Of a stretch of DNA of 64,000 nt, positions 1 through 11,988 are shown piece after piece (within the stretch, counting starts at the first letter, position 1; each line of letters starts with the position of its first letter). Below the pieces are notes generated by a model. The model was not told the DNA's origin. It made no database searches and was given only the letters and a program-made list of their open reading frames with translations. Source of the stretch: Chinchilla lanigera (lineage: Eukaryota > Chordata > Mammalia > Rodentia > Chinchillidae); assembly GCF_000276665.1 (NCBI RefSeq), contig NW_004955472.1:9349810-9413809 (forward strand). Reading direction: 5' to 3'. The position numbers were made by a program, and so were the translations under genes.

Positions 1-204
1 AGATACATAAATAATATTTTTACAGCAAAATATAAGGTGGCAAGTATAATAGTATATGAAATATGCAACTGTAAAAGGATAGAATTGTAAGTGGAGTTTT
101 ATGATATTCAAATTATATTTATGAAATATACAGTGAGATTTGTAAAGAGGAAACTTTGGAGGCACGAAATGTTATATCTGTCTCAATTCTTAGTCCCTGG
201 GGGA
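1..204. other. Unassigned AT-rich DNA
   Basis: AT-rich sequence with no open frame or repeat I can name. Confidence 0.5.
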
Positions 205-400
205 TCTTTTGAAACTATATTTTTATTTGTATATTTTTAATTGTATTATTAGTGCAAGTTTGTGCTACATAATAATGACATTGGTCTTGGGGCATTAGGA
301 TATGTGAATAACACATCTTAATTCTATTTTTATCCTCTTGCCCTCTCCTCTTCCCCTTTCCTGCTCCCCTCTCTTTTATAAAAGATACATGTTTTAGAAA
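205..400 (-). mobile_element. Probable L1 3' UTR fragment
   Basis: A T-rich start is followed by a stretch that aligns by eye with 55083-55260 (a short segment around 'gcaagtttgtgctacataat') and then by a long pyrimidine tract (about 335-378). Read on the minus strand this is a polypurine tract, a usual feature of L1 3' UTRs. It is only a tail, with no coding sequence. Confidence 0.4.
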
Positions 401-1238
401 CAGATTCTCATACCTCTAAATGTGATAGAAATGTATTATTATAGGTTCTAAAGACAAATTGCCAAAATCAAATTTCTTTCTGCCAGTAATAAGATGCCTA
501 CCCTCATACCAGTTAGTTAATCTTTTCTTTTCTTTCTTCTGCAAAGTGGATACAAAGGCCTGCATATAACATTAAAATAAAGTGAGGATAAGTGAAAAAT
601 GACAGTTACATAAATAAAAGAATAAATCATTAATGTAACAAATGTTCCCTTTTATTATCTAATATTAGCACACATTTATATTATATAAATCTGATACTAT
701 ATATCACATACAATATATCAGTATATATTTGATGTAAAAGTATTATCTTTATAATTATGAGGAATATAGAGGCAAATATTTGTTGAACACCGTGTTTATT
801 AGGGAGTTTGAGCACTTTAACTAGTTTATCTATCATCACATACTTTATAATTTAGACATAATAGAGCTGTTTCCTTCAGGATATCAAAATACTGTTTTCT
901 CGACCCATTTAATGAATAGAATGGTATCAAAATCTAAGTCTTGTCTTTGATTGTTTGATCAATCTTGCATTCTTACATCTAAGCAACTTCATTGATGATA
1001 ACAGTGTGTAATATAGCAAACATTATTAATACCTATCATTTTGTTTTGAGTTCATGTATCATTTTTGTTGTTTTTGTGTTGTTTTGATTTTGTCTTTGTT
1101 GTTTTGTTAGTTTTTTTACTTTTTAAAATAAAAAAATAAAAATCTAAATCTTTTACTGCAAAATAATTATATATTTTATTCTCAAGAATGAATCATTACA
1201 TGCTCTATTAAAAATAAACTATAAAAATATACCTTTAC
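401..1238. other. Unassigned AT-rich DNA
   Basis: No gene seen. Positions about 1040-1120 form a T/G-rich low-complexity stretch, possibly the decayed tail of a minus-strand retroposon. Confidence 0.5.
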
Positions 1239-1677
1239 TGTTATAGCTTGGATCTGAAATGTCTGAAAATCCCATACGCTCAAGGTGTGGTTGCTGATGG
1301 GCTTTGGGCAGTTGTGGAATCCTGGGGGATCTCTTTTCATCACCATTTGATGGCATAGTGGGAGGTAATGGAAACAGGAGATGGGGCCTTGTTGAAGGGG
1401 TGGATCATCCAGAAACCCCTCGGGAGTGTATTTGGTTCTTGATCCCTTCTCTCTGGCTGTTTGCCACTATGCTTCTTCACTGCCATGAGATGAATACCTT
1501 TCCCCAGCCACACTCAGCTGCGATACTATCTCTGCCTCATCCCAATCAGAAAGAAATTAAACCAGGTGACCATGAACTAAACCCTCTGAAATTGTGAGCC
1601 AAAATAACTGTATTATCGTTTAAACTGTTTTTCTCAGATACAGTGTTTGGTCACAGGGACAGAAAGCTGATCCAATT
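1239..1677 (+). mobile_element. MaLR-type solo LTR
   Basis: The block opens with 'tgttatagcttggatctg', close to the usual MaLR LTR start. It ends with 'gagccaaaataactgt', the decayed polyadenylation region, then 'tggtcacagggacagaaagctga'. These marks are typical of rodent ERVL-MaLR LTRs about 400-450 bp long. A 97-residue open frame at 1304-1597 lies entirely inside the LTR and is not a gene. No internal region is attached, so this is most simply a solo LTR. Subfamily not assigned. Confidence 0.7.
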
Positions 1678-3109
1678 TCTATACATGGAACTTCAGAAAA
1701 AGTGAGTCAGCTTGAGCCCAACACATCTCTAAAGACTGTTGTGTCTCTTGAGCAGTATCATGTGTAATATTTTTTCTTCATCGGTCTAGATTCTAAATTT
1801 TTCCGGACAGGTTTGATATAAAATATTTCTTATTGGCCAAAGAGATCATGAGCTCTGGGAAACTGAATGTCTCAACTTCTAAACACAATCTAATAGGAAA
1901 TATCTCCTGGAATGTCTTGCAGCAAAAATACTAACCACAAAAGTAATAGCAATAATCTGTATTTAGGTAACATTTCCATCTACTGGGTATGCTACAACAT
2001 CTGTCTACTGTTTGCATGGTTCTTGTTGAAAAGAAAGAAACATAATATCTGGGGAAATTTGGAGAAAACTGCTTTTGGAAAATCTAGAAAACATAGAGTA
2101 AAAATGGCTATGAGAATTCTACAGTGTCATGCCTGTATTTCTTATGCTTCAAGTGCGACTTTTACCTTGAGGTGAACACAGCAAGCAGAAGCACAGCATT
2201 TGTTCCAGTCCTATCAGCTCTTCCCTTGGTCCCCATCATTCTAGGGCCTGTGAGTCCCAAAGTCTTTCCATCTCCTACAGATTTTCGGGAAGCTATCTGT
2301 TTATAATATGATGTGAGCTTAATAAAATCATGAGATATCTGTATAACCAATAAGAGCAACCTATTTTTCAATGACCACATCAAGTTGATTTCAATTCATT
2401 TACAATCCTTTGAGAACAAATAAGATAAAATGAAGATAGAGTTTAAGGAATTTTTTAGATATTAAAAATGACACTAATGAAATCCTAAAACCTTTATGTC
2501 ATTAATTAGAATTTTTTATCTCATCATGTACGAGAAGGATGGAGTTCAATTTGAGCATAGGATCATTACTCCCTTAATCCTCGGTATTTAGCTACTAACC
2601 TAACTGTGGTGTTAGAGTTTCTAAAGAAAGCTCTAAAAAATTCCAGTTAATTAGAGAACATAATACACGGATACTTTAAACAAAATGTATAATCTATTTT
2701 AGGGAGAAATTTTTTCACTAGGTGGATCATTATTTCTAATACAGTCATTATATTCATGCATCAGTGTTTCGGGTCTTGCAATTTAGAACCTCAACTTATT
2801 TCATTTTCTTACCTCCCAGTTGATTAAATTAATATATTATTTATTTTCAATATGCAGAAACAACAAAGGGGCAAATTAGAATGGGAGGATTCTCTGTGTA
2901 GCCATATAATGTATATGCTTTATGTATCCTTGTTACTACAGGCTTACAGCATCCAATTCTCTCACTTTCAAACCCTGAAAAACAATGGGTTTAAAGTGAA
3001 ATATGGTAAAGTGAATAAAAGTAGAATAAACAGTGATTATTTATCAATTTCAAGTGAATTAATTACCGGTATAGTCTGGAAACTAAAATTGAAATTATGT
3101 ATTATCTCA
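1678..3109. other. Unassigned DNA, no gene
   Basis: AT-rich and high-complexity. Short open frames at 1912-2175 and 2852-3202 have no recognisable domain, no splice context and no supporting feature; I treat them as chance. Confidence 0.45.
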
Positions 3110-3330
3110 TACTGTTTTTGGTGCCCAGGGTTTCCGGTCGCATTGGCACAAAGAATCTTTGACTACGTCCACACAGTACTGCTCATCCCACAACGGTGTT
3201 AATCATCTTCTATGGACACATGCTCTTGTCTGTGGGTCAGACATAAGCATGCAGCTGCTAGGCACGGCTCCGTCTGCTGCATCGCCTCAGCAAATTGTGA
3301 GTCCTCTAATTAGGCATTCTGGAGCATAAG
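3110..3330. other. Unique CpG-bearing stretch, possible conserved non-coding element
   Basis: Less AT-rich than its surroundings and free of repeat marks, with several CpG sites (about 3135-3285) in a region where CpG is otherwise rare, and an E-box-like 'cagctg' near 3252. Retained CpGs can reflect constraint, but this is only an inference from composition. Confidence 0.2.
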
Positions 3331-3691
3331 AAAAAAGGCGAGGAAATTTGTTTTTCAACTGTGAACTTCCAAATAGCCCCTTAGAATGGCCATACAGGAT
3401 TTTGTTCTTTGATTCCAGGAAGGTAAGAGGAAATTTGATCAATATTTGCACAACAAAGAAATCATTTAAAAGATATTTTTGAAGTTATGGAAAAGAACCA
3501 GTATTCAGAAGAAAAAAGTCATCAAGGCTACCCTCACCCCATTCTTGATCAGAGGTTAGCCTCAGCACACCACCATGTCCTGAAGAGCTCCCACAGGCTA
3601 AGCCTATACCAGCCATTGTCACCGTCCTGCTTGGCAGGGCACTCTCACACTTTCCACACTGAAGCAGAATGTGTATGTCGGGATCATTTAT

Positions 3692-3747
3692 GTAGCCAAC
3701 ATTTATTAAAACCTTTCTTACTGTCAGGCCGAGCTAAATGCTGTAGT
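3692..3747 (+). mobile_element. MIR core fragment
   Basis: The run 'gtagccaacatttattaaaa' followed by 'ctgtcaggccgagctaaatg' matches the start of the MIR consensus (a '...aacatttattgagc...tgccaggca...gctaagtg...' pattern) with many substitutions. Only about 55 bp is recognisable. Confidence 0.45.
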
Positions 3748-3757
3748 TTTTGCTTCC

Positions 3758-3791
3758 AATAAAATCTCCTTCTAGTGAACGAGATTTTATT
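3758..3791. repeat. 11-bp perfect inverted repeat
   Basis: Left arm 'aataaaatctc' (3758-3768) and right arm 'gagattttatt' (3781-3791) are exact reverse complements around a 12-nt spacer. It follows the MIR fragment directly. No function is implied. Confidence 0.8.
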
Positions 3792-4769
3792 ATGTGGTTA
3801 ATCTGAGAGAGGTGAGAAATTCTTCTACTACTTTATTTAAATTCAGAAGAACAAAATCAACAAAGTAAAATTTTAAAAACAAATATACACATATAGACAG
3901 CATTTCTAACCTTCAGAGTAGTCGACTGAAAGAGAGAGGTAGGTAGGTTTGTTTGCCTGATTTTGCTACTGACAAGAGCGCAGAGGAGCTGAATTACGTG
4001 TCAACAGTGCAGCTATTGATGTTAGAAAGAACTGTGGTTTGACTTCGCATGGAACTTGAAGGCAAAAAATGCAAACTGCAAACAAAGGAAGCTCCTTTTC
4101 TCCAGCTCTCGGGGTTATACTGCGTTCCATTTTTATTTCTCATTGTTTTATTGTGGATTGTATATAGTTAGTATTGACCTTTATGATCCATTGTGCACTT
4201 AGTAGAAAAGGGTATTTTGGCTCAGTGAGTATACTATTTTGCATTTCCAGTAAAAGCAAACAAATGATATGTTATCTCATATCTCCAAATTCTCGACAGA
4301 TATTTTATGATTGGGTTAGGGCCCATCACTTCCCTAATCTTGGCAGTTTGGTGAACTGGGCAGGGTTTGACAGCAGTGTGAGAGGACAGACCCGTGTGCT
4401 GGTGCGGGTGAGGATCAGTGCTCAGCATCAAGAGGTGGGATCTTGAGGGAGAGAGTGGAGCACAGATCACAAGAAAAACCATCTTGTTTTGAAGTTAACC
4501 CTTCCCGAAGTGCACAGCTCTGAAGTCTAACAAGATCATTTCCCTATAGCAGTTCCTTTCCAAGAGACACTCCCAGCAAAGCAGAAGTGACAAAGACAGC
4601 AAGAGATAACAACCACACAGTAGGCAGAAAAGGTTCCTGTAAAGGATGGTCATAGAGTTTCTGTAGGAAACATCCCTCAGCACAGATGCACAGGCTTGAG
4701 GCTTTGCTCTTTATGTTTTATTTTGCTTCATTAACAAACTTATTGTGAGTTCTAGATAGAAATTCCCTG
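3792..4769. other. Unassigned DNA, no gene
   Basis: Nothing recognisable. Opposed short frames near 4174-4482 overlap each other on both strands and show no domain. Confidence 0.45.
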
Positions 4770-5400
4770 ACTTGAACGTTAAAGAGAATTCATTAAGTTA
4801 CAGGAAACTGCACAAATAATAAATGTATAGCTTAATAAAGTTTTATGAAAAGCACAGCATGAACCACCATAATCAGCACCCTGGAAAAATCCCTCCTGTT
4901 GCTTCCTTGCCGATATCCTCCAGCCACTCTCAGAAGAACATTCTGGCAGACCAGTGACACTTGCCTTTGAATTTTCTTTAAGTGGAATCATGCAGGATGT
5001 CCTTTTCATGTGTGATTCTTTTGCTTAACTTTACGTATACTAGTTACTCATGTTGTTTTGTGTAGCAGTAATTTGAGAGATTTTATTGCCATATCAGATT
5101 TCATTGAATGAAAATGCCACAATACATTTACCCGTTATACTGTTGATGGACATTTATATTGCTTCTAGTCTGGAGTTCTTTGCCAAGTGGGGCTATTAAT
5201 ATTCTCACACATGCTCCTTTTGTTAAATCTATGTGTGGTTCTCAGTTAATTTTTGTCATAATAATTGGTATTTAGCTGTATCTGGTGGTTGCTTAAATTT
5301 GTTTTTCCTTACAACTGTTCATGTTACGCACACGTTGGCAGGTGTATGAACAGTTTGATTAGCATTTCTGTTGAAATAGCAATTTGTTTTTTTAAAACAG
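4770..5400 (-). mobile_element. Ancient L1 (L1M-type) 3' end
   Basis: Read as the reverse complement of L1 ORF2's C-terminal end and 3' region: 'ggaatcatgcaggatgtcct', then 'actcatgttgttttgtgtag', 'ctgttgatggacatttatat' and 'ggggctattaatattctcac' appear in the expected antisense order. Divergence is high, which suggests a pre-rodent L1M copy. No usable frame remains. Confidence 0.65.
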
Positions 5401-7149
5401 TTGATTTTTTTCTTATTTCTCCTTTCTGTAAACTTCATTAAAATTAATATTGTTTCTTTATGAAACAATAACGTTGGGAAACTAGAAATAAAATCATCTG
5501 ACTTTTAAAAATATGAACTTTTTACCCAAAATTTGATTCTCACTGAAATCCTTGGTAATGTCCCAGTGAAGTGAACTAAGAACACCTCCATTTAAGAAAC
5601 ATACACCTTCTGAGTATGGTAATCATACTCTATAGGCATACTGTTTTAGGTAAGAAGACTTCATTCAAAAGTTTTAAAATTTCCTTTTATTTTGTCTAAT
5701 AAACAATTGTTAGAAAAATAAGCCAATTAACTATTTTGCAATCTTCACAGTTAAAATGTTATAAAAACATTTTTTCTGCTGTTCCTTCATTACTTCTCTT
5801 TCTGATAATTCACGAGAAAATCTTCCCTCAAGTCCCAGAAAGAGACAAAATGTGGAGTAGGCAGCCAGCTTGACTGTCTCCTTTGGATACCATGGCAGAC
5901 TCTTCCCTCTTTATCTCCTCTCCCGATAGATGTCCATCCCACACTAATGAAATGGAACTCTATGTATGTATTTCTACATGCTAGCTTTATCCCTGCCTTT
6001 ATTTTTCATTTTCCTGAGAAACTGGTATTAAATTTCCATATAACATATATAATCTATATAAAAATACAAAAGAAACATATCTCATATACATACAATGTGT
6101 AAATAGACTTTGAATGTTTTATATATATACGTAAACTATATATATATACATACTAAACTAGACATATATAAACTAAGGAGAATATATCTATTAGCCATAT
6201 TACTTATTTTATATGTGTTTGAGTATGAATATACAATACAATATACAAGCTTGAACACATAAACATACAGGACAAATGTATTTATTTTTGTGATCTGCCA
6301 TAAATTATTTTCTTTCATACAATAAAATAAATAATTACACTTAATGTCCTCATCAAATACTTCTAATCTCCTGGTATAGTGCTCATTTTGGCCCTGTCTT
6401 CAGCTATATACATGCTTAACTTTAGTTTTATTCTATAAATTGCATAGTAGAACCGAGATTCAAGCTGCGAAAGTATTCTGCACAACAACATCTTTGTTTG
6501 CAAAGTTCTTCAACTATGAATAAAGATAAAATTTCAAAGTCAAAGTATGGGGAAAAGACTGGAGAAAAGTGTTTTTATGCTAATGGCCACAGCAATGATT
6601 ATAAAGCAGACTACACAGAGAATGCACCATGCAGATGCTAAATAATATTTATGGAGCATATGGGCCTTGCTTTGCAGAAGCAGAAATGTTCTTTTCTTCA
6701 AATTCTGTTTGCCAAATTACTTTGGACATTAAAGAAAATGCTGAAGTTTCATTTGAACTGTCGACCAAAAACCCTGACGAAAAAAACTGCTGGGATTTGT
6801 GTGCTGTCACTTTATTCACCATGACATTAAATAGAACTGTGACATGCTAGAATGATTCTGGATAAATTGTCTTTTACTGCTTGATATAAGGATGCTCTAA
6901 AGGGAAAAAGTAGTACAAGGAGTAGCAGTGTGTTTCAGAAAACTTTGAAGAGAGAAGTTTTTGAAATAGTTATTGGAGTCAAATGTTCTTTTCAATAGGA
7001 ATTTTGTGCTAGAAGTTTTATTATAATGATCAGATGTATCAATTAGTATTTGGGGATTATGAAATGCTTTTTAAATTTGAAAATCGTAGCCAGCTCATTG
7101 GTTATCCTTATATTTCAAAATAGTAAATGTTCATGAATTACTTGGTAAA
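5401..7149. other. Unassigned AT-rich DNA with TA-rich microsatellite
   Basis: No gene or nameable repeat. About 6118-6170 is a TATA-rich simple repeat. The 73-residue frame at 6629-6850 has no recognised domain. Confidence 0.45.
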
Positions 7150-7395
7150 CCACTGATGATGATTTCATTTCATTTACTCAGCAGTAGTCATAAAACACTT
7201 GCCGAGGGTTAGATGCTAATCTTACTCTTTTCCCTCCAATATTGCAACACAGATTTTATTTCACTCATTTTATAATGAGAAATTTGAGATATGGCCAATC
7301 AAGGGAGCATGTCTAGATTTACAGTCAGTAGCAAACTAAGATCCAGGTCTGTTTGACCAAAAGGACCTGTCCTATTCCATCTACCATTGCTTTTA
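7150..7395 (+). mobile_element. MIR SINE
   Basis: The core and 3' half of MIR can be followed in order: 'cattttataatgagaaattt' (consensus cattttacagatgaggaaac), then 'agcaaactaagatccaggtc' and 'tgtttgaccaaaaggacctg', matching the '...gccaggattcgaacccaggtctgtctgac...' tail. The copy is old and diverged. It spans nearly the full MIR length. Confidence 0.65.
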
Positions 7396-8212
7396 GAAAA
7401 CATTCATCAGTCTCAGTACAAACTACCAAGTGCTGTAATAAAGTAGTACAAAACTCTTCAAGGTGGCATCAGGAAAAAATAAAGTCTATCCAATTTATGT
7501 TCTGTTTATAAGGCAAACTTAGCAGGACAATTATAGGGTGGCTTAAATCATTTCCTAAATATCCCTGGGTAATTCTAAAAATACTCCTTACTTTTTTCAC
7601 AAATGGACATTGTGAAACTGAAGTTGACGCCTTCTGGCTGAAGCTTTAAAGTCCTCACGCATGTGAAGGGCCTGTGCAGAGAAATCCAGTTCCTCTAATC
7701 AAACTACAGCAGCCTGTTGTTATACAGGCTTTTATCAATACAGTTCGGGCAGTTGAAAACATCTAAAATTAGTTACTGATCAGTTCTTTAAACTTCTAAG
7801 ACGTAATTTCCAATATTACAGGGTATGCCTCCTTTCTCCTACTTCTGCAAGCATGACAGAATAATACTTATAGCAAGAAATATGTGACTGTTTCTTCTTT
7901 TTCAATAAATGAAAGATACAATTTGTTCTATGAGCTGCACACTTTGGCCGATTGAGTTTAAAAAATCACATTGAATGACATATCCTAAGCTATTCCTTTT
8001 TAAAGTGTATGATAGTGCTTCATTTATTTTTATCAAATCAATTGCTTGTAATTCACTAGTTCTCTTCAAAATTTAAAGCCATTAGTTTTGTAGTGTAAAA
8101 TATTAGGATAAAAGTTATTTGTAGTTATTCTTTCCTTGTTAGTGTATATCAAAATAAGAAGTTAACATCTTTCCATAAATGACTTTGTTAATATACTCCA
8201 TCTAAAGAGTGA
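7396..8212. other. Unassigned DNA, no gene
   Basis: AT-rich, no open frame of note, no repeat recognised. Confidence 0.5.
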
Positions 8213-8374
8213 TTCCTCCCAGCTCATATTTATCATTATTTATATATATATGTTTATGTATATATATATATATGCTTTTTCTTACATAGTTCCTCCCAGC
8301 TCATATTTATCATTATTTATATACATATGTTTATGTATATATATATATATATATATATGCTTTTTCTTACATAG
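8213..8374. repeat. Tandem duplication, 77/85-bp unit, with (TA)n
   Basis: Two direct copies lie end to end: 8213-8289 (77 bp) and 8290-8374 (85 bp). Both start 'ttcctcccagctcatattta' and end 'gctttttcttacatag'. The second is about 8 bp longer because its (TA)n tract is longer; otherwise only about one substitution is seen. An open frame at 8250-8486 runs through it and encodes low-complexity Tyr/Ile residues, so it is an artefact. Confidence 0.95.
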
Positions 8375-9734
8375 TTCCTCTACCTCTTTGTTTCATGTAA
8401 GTGAATGTCAGTATGATTCATTTGGAAAAAGTTGCCTAGATTTCTGTATATTTTTCTATCATTGTGTTTTGCCCAATATCACATAAACATCACATCCTTT
8501 CTAGGGGTGCATCTCTGGGAAAGAAAAATAAGACCACAAGTAGTTAATCATTGCAGTAAAACTTCCACATTGAACCAAAGCAATGTGTCCCATGTAGATG
8601 GAGCAGACATTTATGTAGAACAATAATAGACAGAGTTTGTCTTTTCTAATCTGGAATGAGGAAAAATAGACCAATTTTCCCAATACTAGAGGAGATATTC
8701 ACTCTCTGTAGGCACTGACAACAGATCACTTTAACCCCAGTGTAACTAAATAGAAGACAAAACATTCTTTCTTTAGCCTAAGAGTGATAAACTTGTTTTT
8801 TCATACAAGAACAGTACCGAAGACCAAGAAAAAAATCTAAAGAGGATGCAGGTAAAAATTACTATAGTAATCACTAAGCTTCTCCCTGGGAAATGTTACG
8901 GCAGATATAAGTTTATGATTTTTTTTTTACTCTTTCACTTGATAATATTTCTACAGTGCCTTCTACACAAAAATAGTCTGATTTTTAAATTTATCTCCAG
9001 TTTCGAAAATGTAAGAACAACTCAACAGTAGACGATAACCATGCAACTAAAAGGGACATGAATAATTACAACTGAAAATAGGAAATTATAGTTAAAAATT
9101 TTATTTACAAAACTTAATATTATTTAAAGGTGATAATAGACTAAAAGAGAGGAAAAAGAAAAGCCATTAAGATCTAATTAGTATTTGCATGGGCTACGAA
9201 TTCCCTGAGTCCTGAGGACATATACTCTTTTGTCAGTCCTCATTGAATCTGTTGGGGTAGATGTAATTTTATTCACTTTAGAGAGTGGTAAAGAATACAC
9301 AAAGTAAATCAGGAAAATAACATATTTTTTGCAACCTAGAGCCCAAGACATTTTGACTTCTTAGAATCTTTCATTTGATGACATTATTTTTAGAAATAAC
9401 TAGAATTATGAAGATATACAAAAATACGTTTAACCACATTCTGATGCACACAAAACAAGGCACGCTATCTTGTCAGTTCCAAAACTGACTTAACTGTGCG
9501 TTTACAGACCTAATAAGAGAAAACTAGAGAGATAGAAATTAAGTATTTTAATTGTTCTTTTACTTTGGCAATGCCATTTAGATGAATGTAAAACATTTTT
9601 ATTGCTATATACGAGTTGAGGTTTAAAGGAACTATTTCTCAGGTTGTCCTTCAGTCATTCAACAGATAGAGATGAGGTATTTAACATCTTGAGTCAAAAA
9701 GAAATGGCTTCATCCTTTGCTCCTATAAATAGAT
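8375..9734. other. Unassigned DNA, no gene
   Basis: No repeat or coding signal recognised. Short opposed frames at 8432-8683 are chance overlaps. Confidence 0.5.
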
Positions 9735-10261
9735 GTTCTCAATTTTTGAAAAGATAACTGATGTAATCCCATTTGTTGATTCTTATTGTTCATTTTATTT
9801 TTTTATTTTTGGTGCAATTGCAGTTCTGTTTAGGAAATGCTTTCCTACATCCATGAATTTCAGTGTTTTAACTGTTCATCTTCCAGTTGGTCCAATGTTT
9901 CTGCTTGAATGTTTAGAGCTTTGATCCATTTTGATCTAAATTTAGTACAGAGTCAGAGATATGGATCCAGTTATAAACTTGTGAAAACAGATATCTAGTT
10001 TTCCCAGCACCATTTGTTGAATAGATTATCCTTCTACCAATGTATGCTTTGGTCCATTTGTCAAAGATTAAATGGCTGGATAAGTGTGGGAATTTTTCTG
10101 TCTCCTCTATTCCAGTGATCCACATCTCTGTTTTTGCTCCAGTACTATGTTGTTTTTATTACTGGTTCTCTGTAATATAGCTTAAAGTCAGATGATTTGA
10201 AACTTTCTGCTTTGTTCCTGCTGCTGAGAATTTCTTTTGCTATTCCCGGGTTTCTCCTGTT
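9735..10261 (-). mobile_element. L1 ORF2 3' segment, inverted part of a 5'-inverted L1
   Basis: Antisense L1 ORF2 landmarks appear in order: 'gatgtaatcccatttgttga', 'ctttgatccattttgatcta', 'agttttcccagcaccatttg', 'ggtccatttgtcaaagatta' and 'tctgtaatatagcttaaagt'. All belong to the C-terminal part of ORF2 downstream of the reverse transcriptase. Frames are broken. It abuts a sense-strand L1 3' end at about 10262, the structure left by twin priming. Confidence 0.75.
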
Positions 10262-10690
10262 GCTGGAAAACATAATGTTGAGAAAAATAAATGAGACACA
10301 CAAACTTAAGTAACATATACTATCTCTTATTTGACACAAGGTACAAACAAAGAATGAAATGAAAGATGGATAGAAGGAGAGCAGGGGCTAGAGCTCTTGC
10401 ACATGGGAAGGACTTGTGAGAATGCGGGTAAGGGCAGGTGGAGGAGTAAGTGGAATAAAAATATTCTGTGCAAGCAACCTCACAACCAACCTGAATGTAA
10501 ACGTATTTCATAAATATAAGATTAATAACACCACCAAGAAAAAAATGGGAAGAGGGTTTTGAGGAGGATGGATGGAAGTGGGAAAAAGGGAAGGGTGTTT
10601 AAAAACATTAAGCTGTGCTATGTGCGTGTGCCCATACCCCAAAATAATCATAAACTGCATTTATTGCAAACATGCATTAATAAAAAAGAA
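10262..10690 (+). mobile_element. L1 3' end (sense part of the 5'-inverted L1)
   Basis: Starts with 'gagaaaaataaatgagacac' and 'tactatctcttatttgacac', the sense counterpart of the L1 end 'gtgaaataagtcagacacag...catgttctcactta'. A purine-rich, G-containing tract follows (about 10370-10600), then 'gcattaataaaaaagaaaat', a decayed poly(A). The 123-residue frame starting at 10559 runs out of this 3' UTR into flanking DNA and is not a gene. Confidence 0.6.
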
Positions 10691-11440
10691 AATAATTTAA
10701 TTTTATATTTTTCTCCCTACTGGTATTTTGATTATTTTGTTTTCCTACCAACTAACAAGTTTAGTTTCTTAGTTTGCTGTTCTTCTAACACTGCAAGATT
10801 TTGTATCCTTGTATTACAAGAGAAAGAAAATATTGAATGGCCCTCAATCAGAAGCAAACATTATAATATTTGGAAAGCTTTGTTAAGTTGTGCAAGGGCT
10901 CCATATCCAAAGACTGATTTAATTCTTTGAGGTGCAGCCAGCCTGGGAAAATTATTGCTGTAGAAGAAAAAGTATAAAATGTAAAGTTAGAAAGATTGTT
11001 TGTCCATGTGATTTTGAACAAGTACTTAACCCATCTAAATCTCTTATACTTTTGTTCATTTAATCACCAGATACTATTAAATACTTGTTGTGGGTCCAGA
11101 ATTGTACTTAGCAGAGGCAATGCACAGAGATAATATATTCTCTTGCTTTCTAATGGCAAGATAGTATTGATGAAATACCAACAAGATTGGAGTACAGTAT
11201 ACATTAAGACAAATGGACCTCAATGTATAATTATCTAAATATGCAATGTAAAAATAAATAGTGAAACATGAATCACGGTTTTATTACCCTCAACAAAGTC
11301 TACAAGAATAAATCAGATTAATTTAGGTTATATAGTGGAAAGAGTTTCTTTTAAGCTCAGAAATAGAATGGCAATCTAATTAGAAGAGATAAGCTTCTGC
11401 CACTAAATCATAGGTTTTTACAAGAAAGGAAGTACCCTCT
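10691..11440. other. Mostly unassigned; possible MIR/L2-like remnant
   Basis: Around 11005-11060 the run 'gattttgaacaagtacttaa' resembles the reverse-complement MIR motif 'gaccttgggcaagttactta'. It is followed near 11070-11120 by 'actattaaatacttgttgtg', which resembles another ancient SINE/LINE motif. Both are weak. The rest is AT-rich. Confidence 0.35.
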
Positions 11441-11945
11441 TGTATTAGTCACTTGGACTAATTGTTGTCCTGCCAGTGGGACAAAATACTATCAAATTAA
11501 ACGTGAGGGGCTGGGGATTTAGCTCAGCGGCAAAGCGCCTGCCTGGCAAGCGCAAGGTCATGAGTTCAGTTCCCGGTACCGGAGAAAAACCAAAAAAAAA
11601 AAAAAAAAATAAAGGTGAAATTGTTGTTTGTGGTTTGGGGTTTGAGAAAGTTTATGGAAAAATGATAGGGTGGAAGACAGTGGCAGAGAAAAGGCGTTTA
11701 AACCAGGGAAATAAAAGTACAAAGGACGGGGGAGAAGGTTTGGACAAGAACATACCAGTTCAGATTGTGCCCCCTTTGGCCAAACTCCTCCAATCAGGTC
11801 CAACCTGCTAATAAAACTTTCAGCTTTAAACGCATGAATGGATTAAATCATTGATAGATACATTGCTCCCACTCTTCAATCTAAAATCTTCACCACTGAA
11901 CACGTTAGACTTTTAAAGGACATTTTAGATCTAAGCCATAAAACC
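11441..11945 (-). mobile_element. MaLR-type LTR, split by an ID SINE
   Basis: Reverse complement of the same LTR type as 1239-1677. The left end has 'tgtattagtcacttgg' (the LTR 3' end), the middle has 'ggattaaatcattgatagat', and the right end 'tttagatctaagccataa' is the reverse complement of the LTR start. An ID element (11507-11609) interrupts it, so the LTR is older than the ID. The overlapping open frames at 11476-11811 are artefacts of ID plus LTR. Confidence 0.65.
11507..11609 (+). mobile_element. ID-type SINE (tRNA-derived)
   Basis: Starts 'ggggctggggatttagctca', carries an A-box-like 'tagctcagcgg' and a B-box-like 'gagttcagttcccgg', and ends in an A-rich tail (11583-11609). Divergence from the other copies in this window is low. 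Possible imperfect target duplication: 'aaacgtga' before it and 'aaaggtga' after it. Confidence 0.95.
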
Positions 11946-11988
11946 TGTCATGCACTTCATGAAAATATTTTTTATTTTTTATTTTCTT

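Noticed and set aside
10559..10930. 123-residue plus-strand open frame
   Set aside because: Begins in an L1 3' UTR and crosses its decayed poly(A) into flanking DNA.
11476..11811. 111-residue plus-strand open frame with a poly-Lys run
   Set aside because: Lysines come from the ID A-tail; the rest is antisense LTR.
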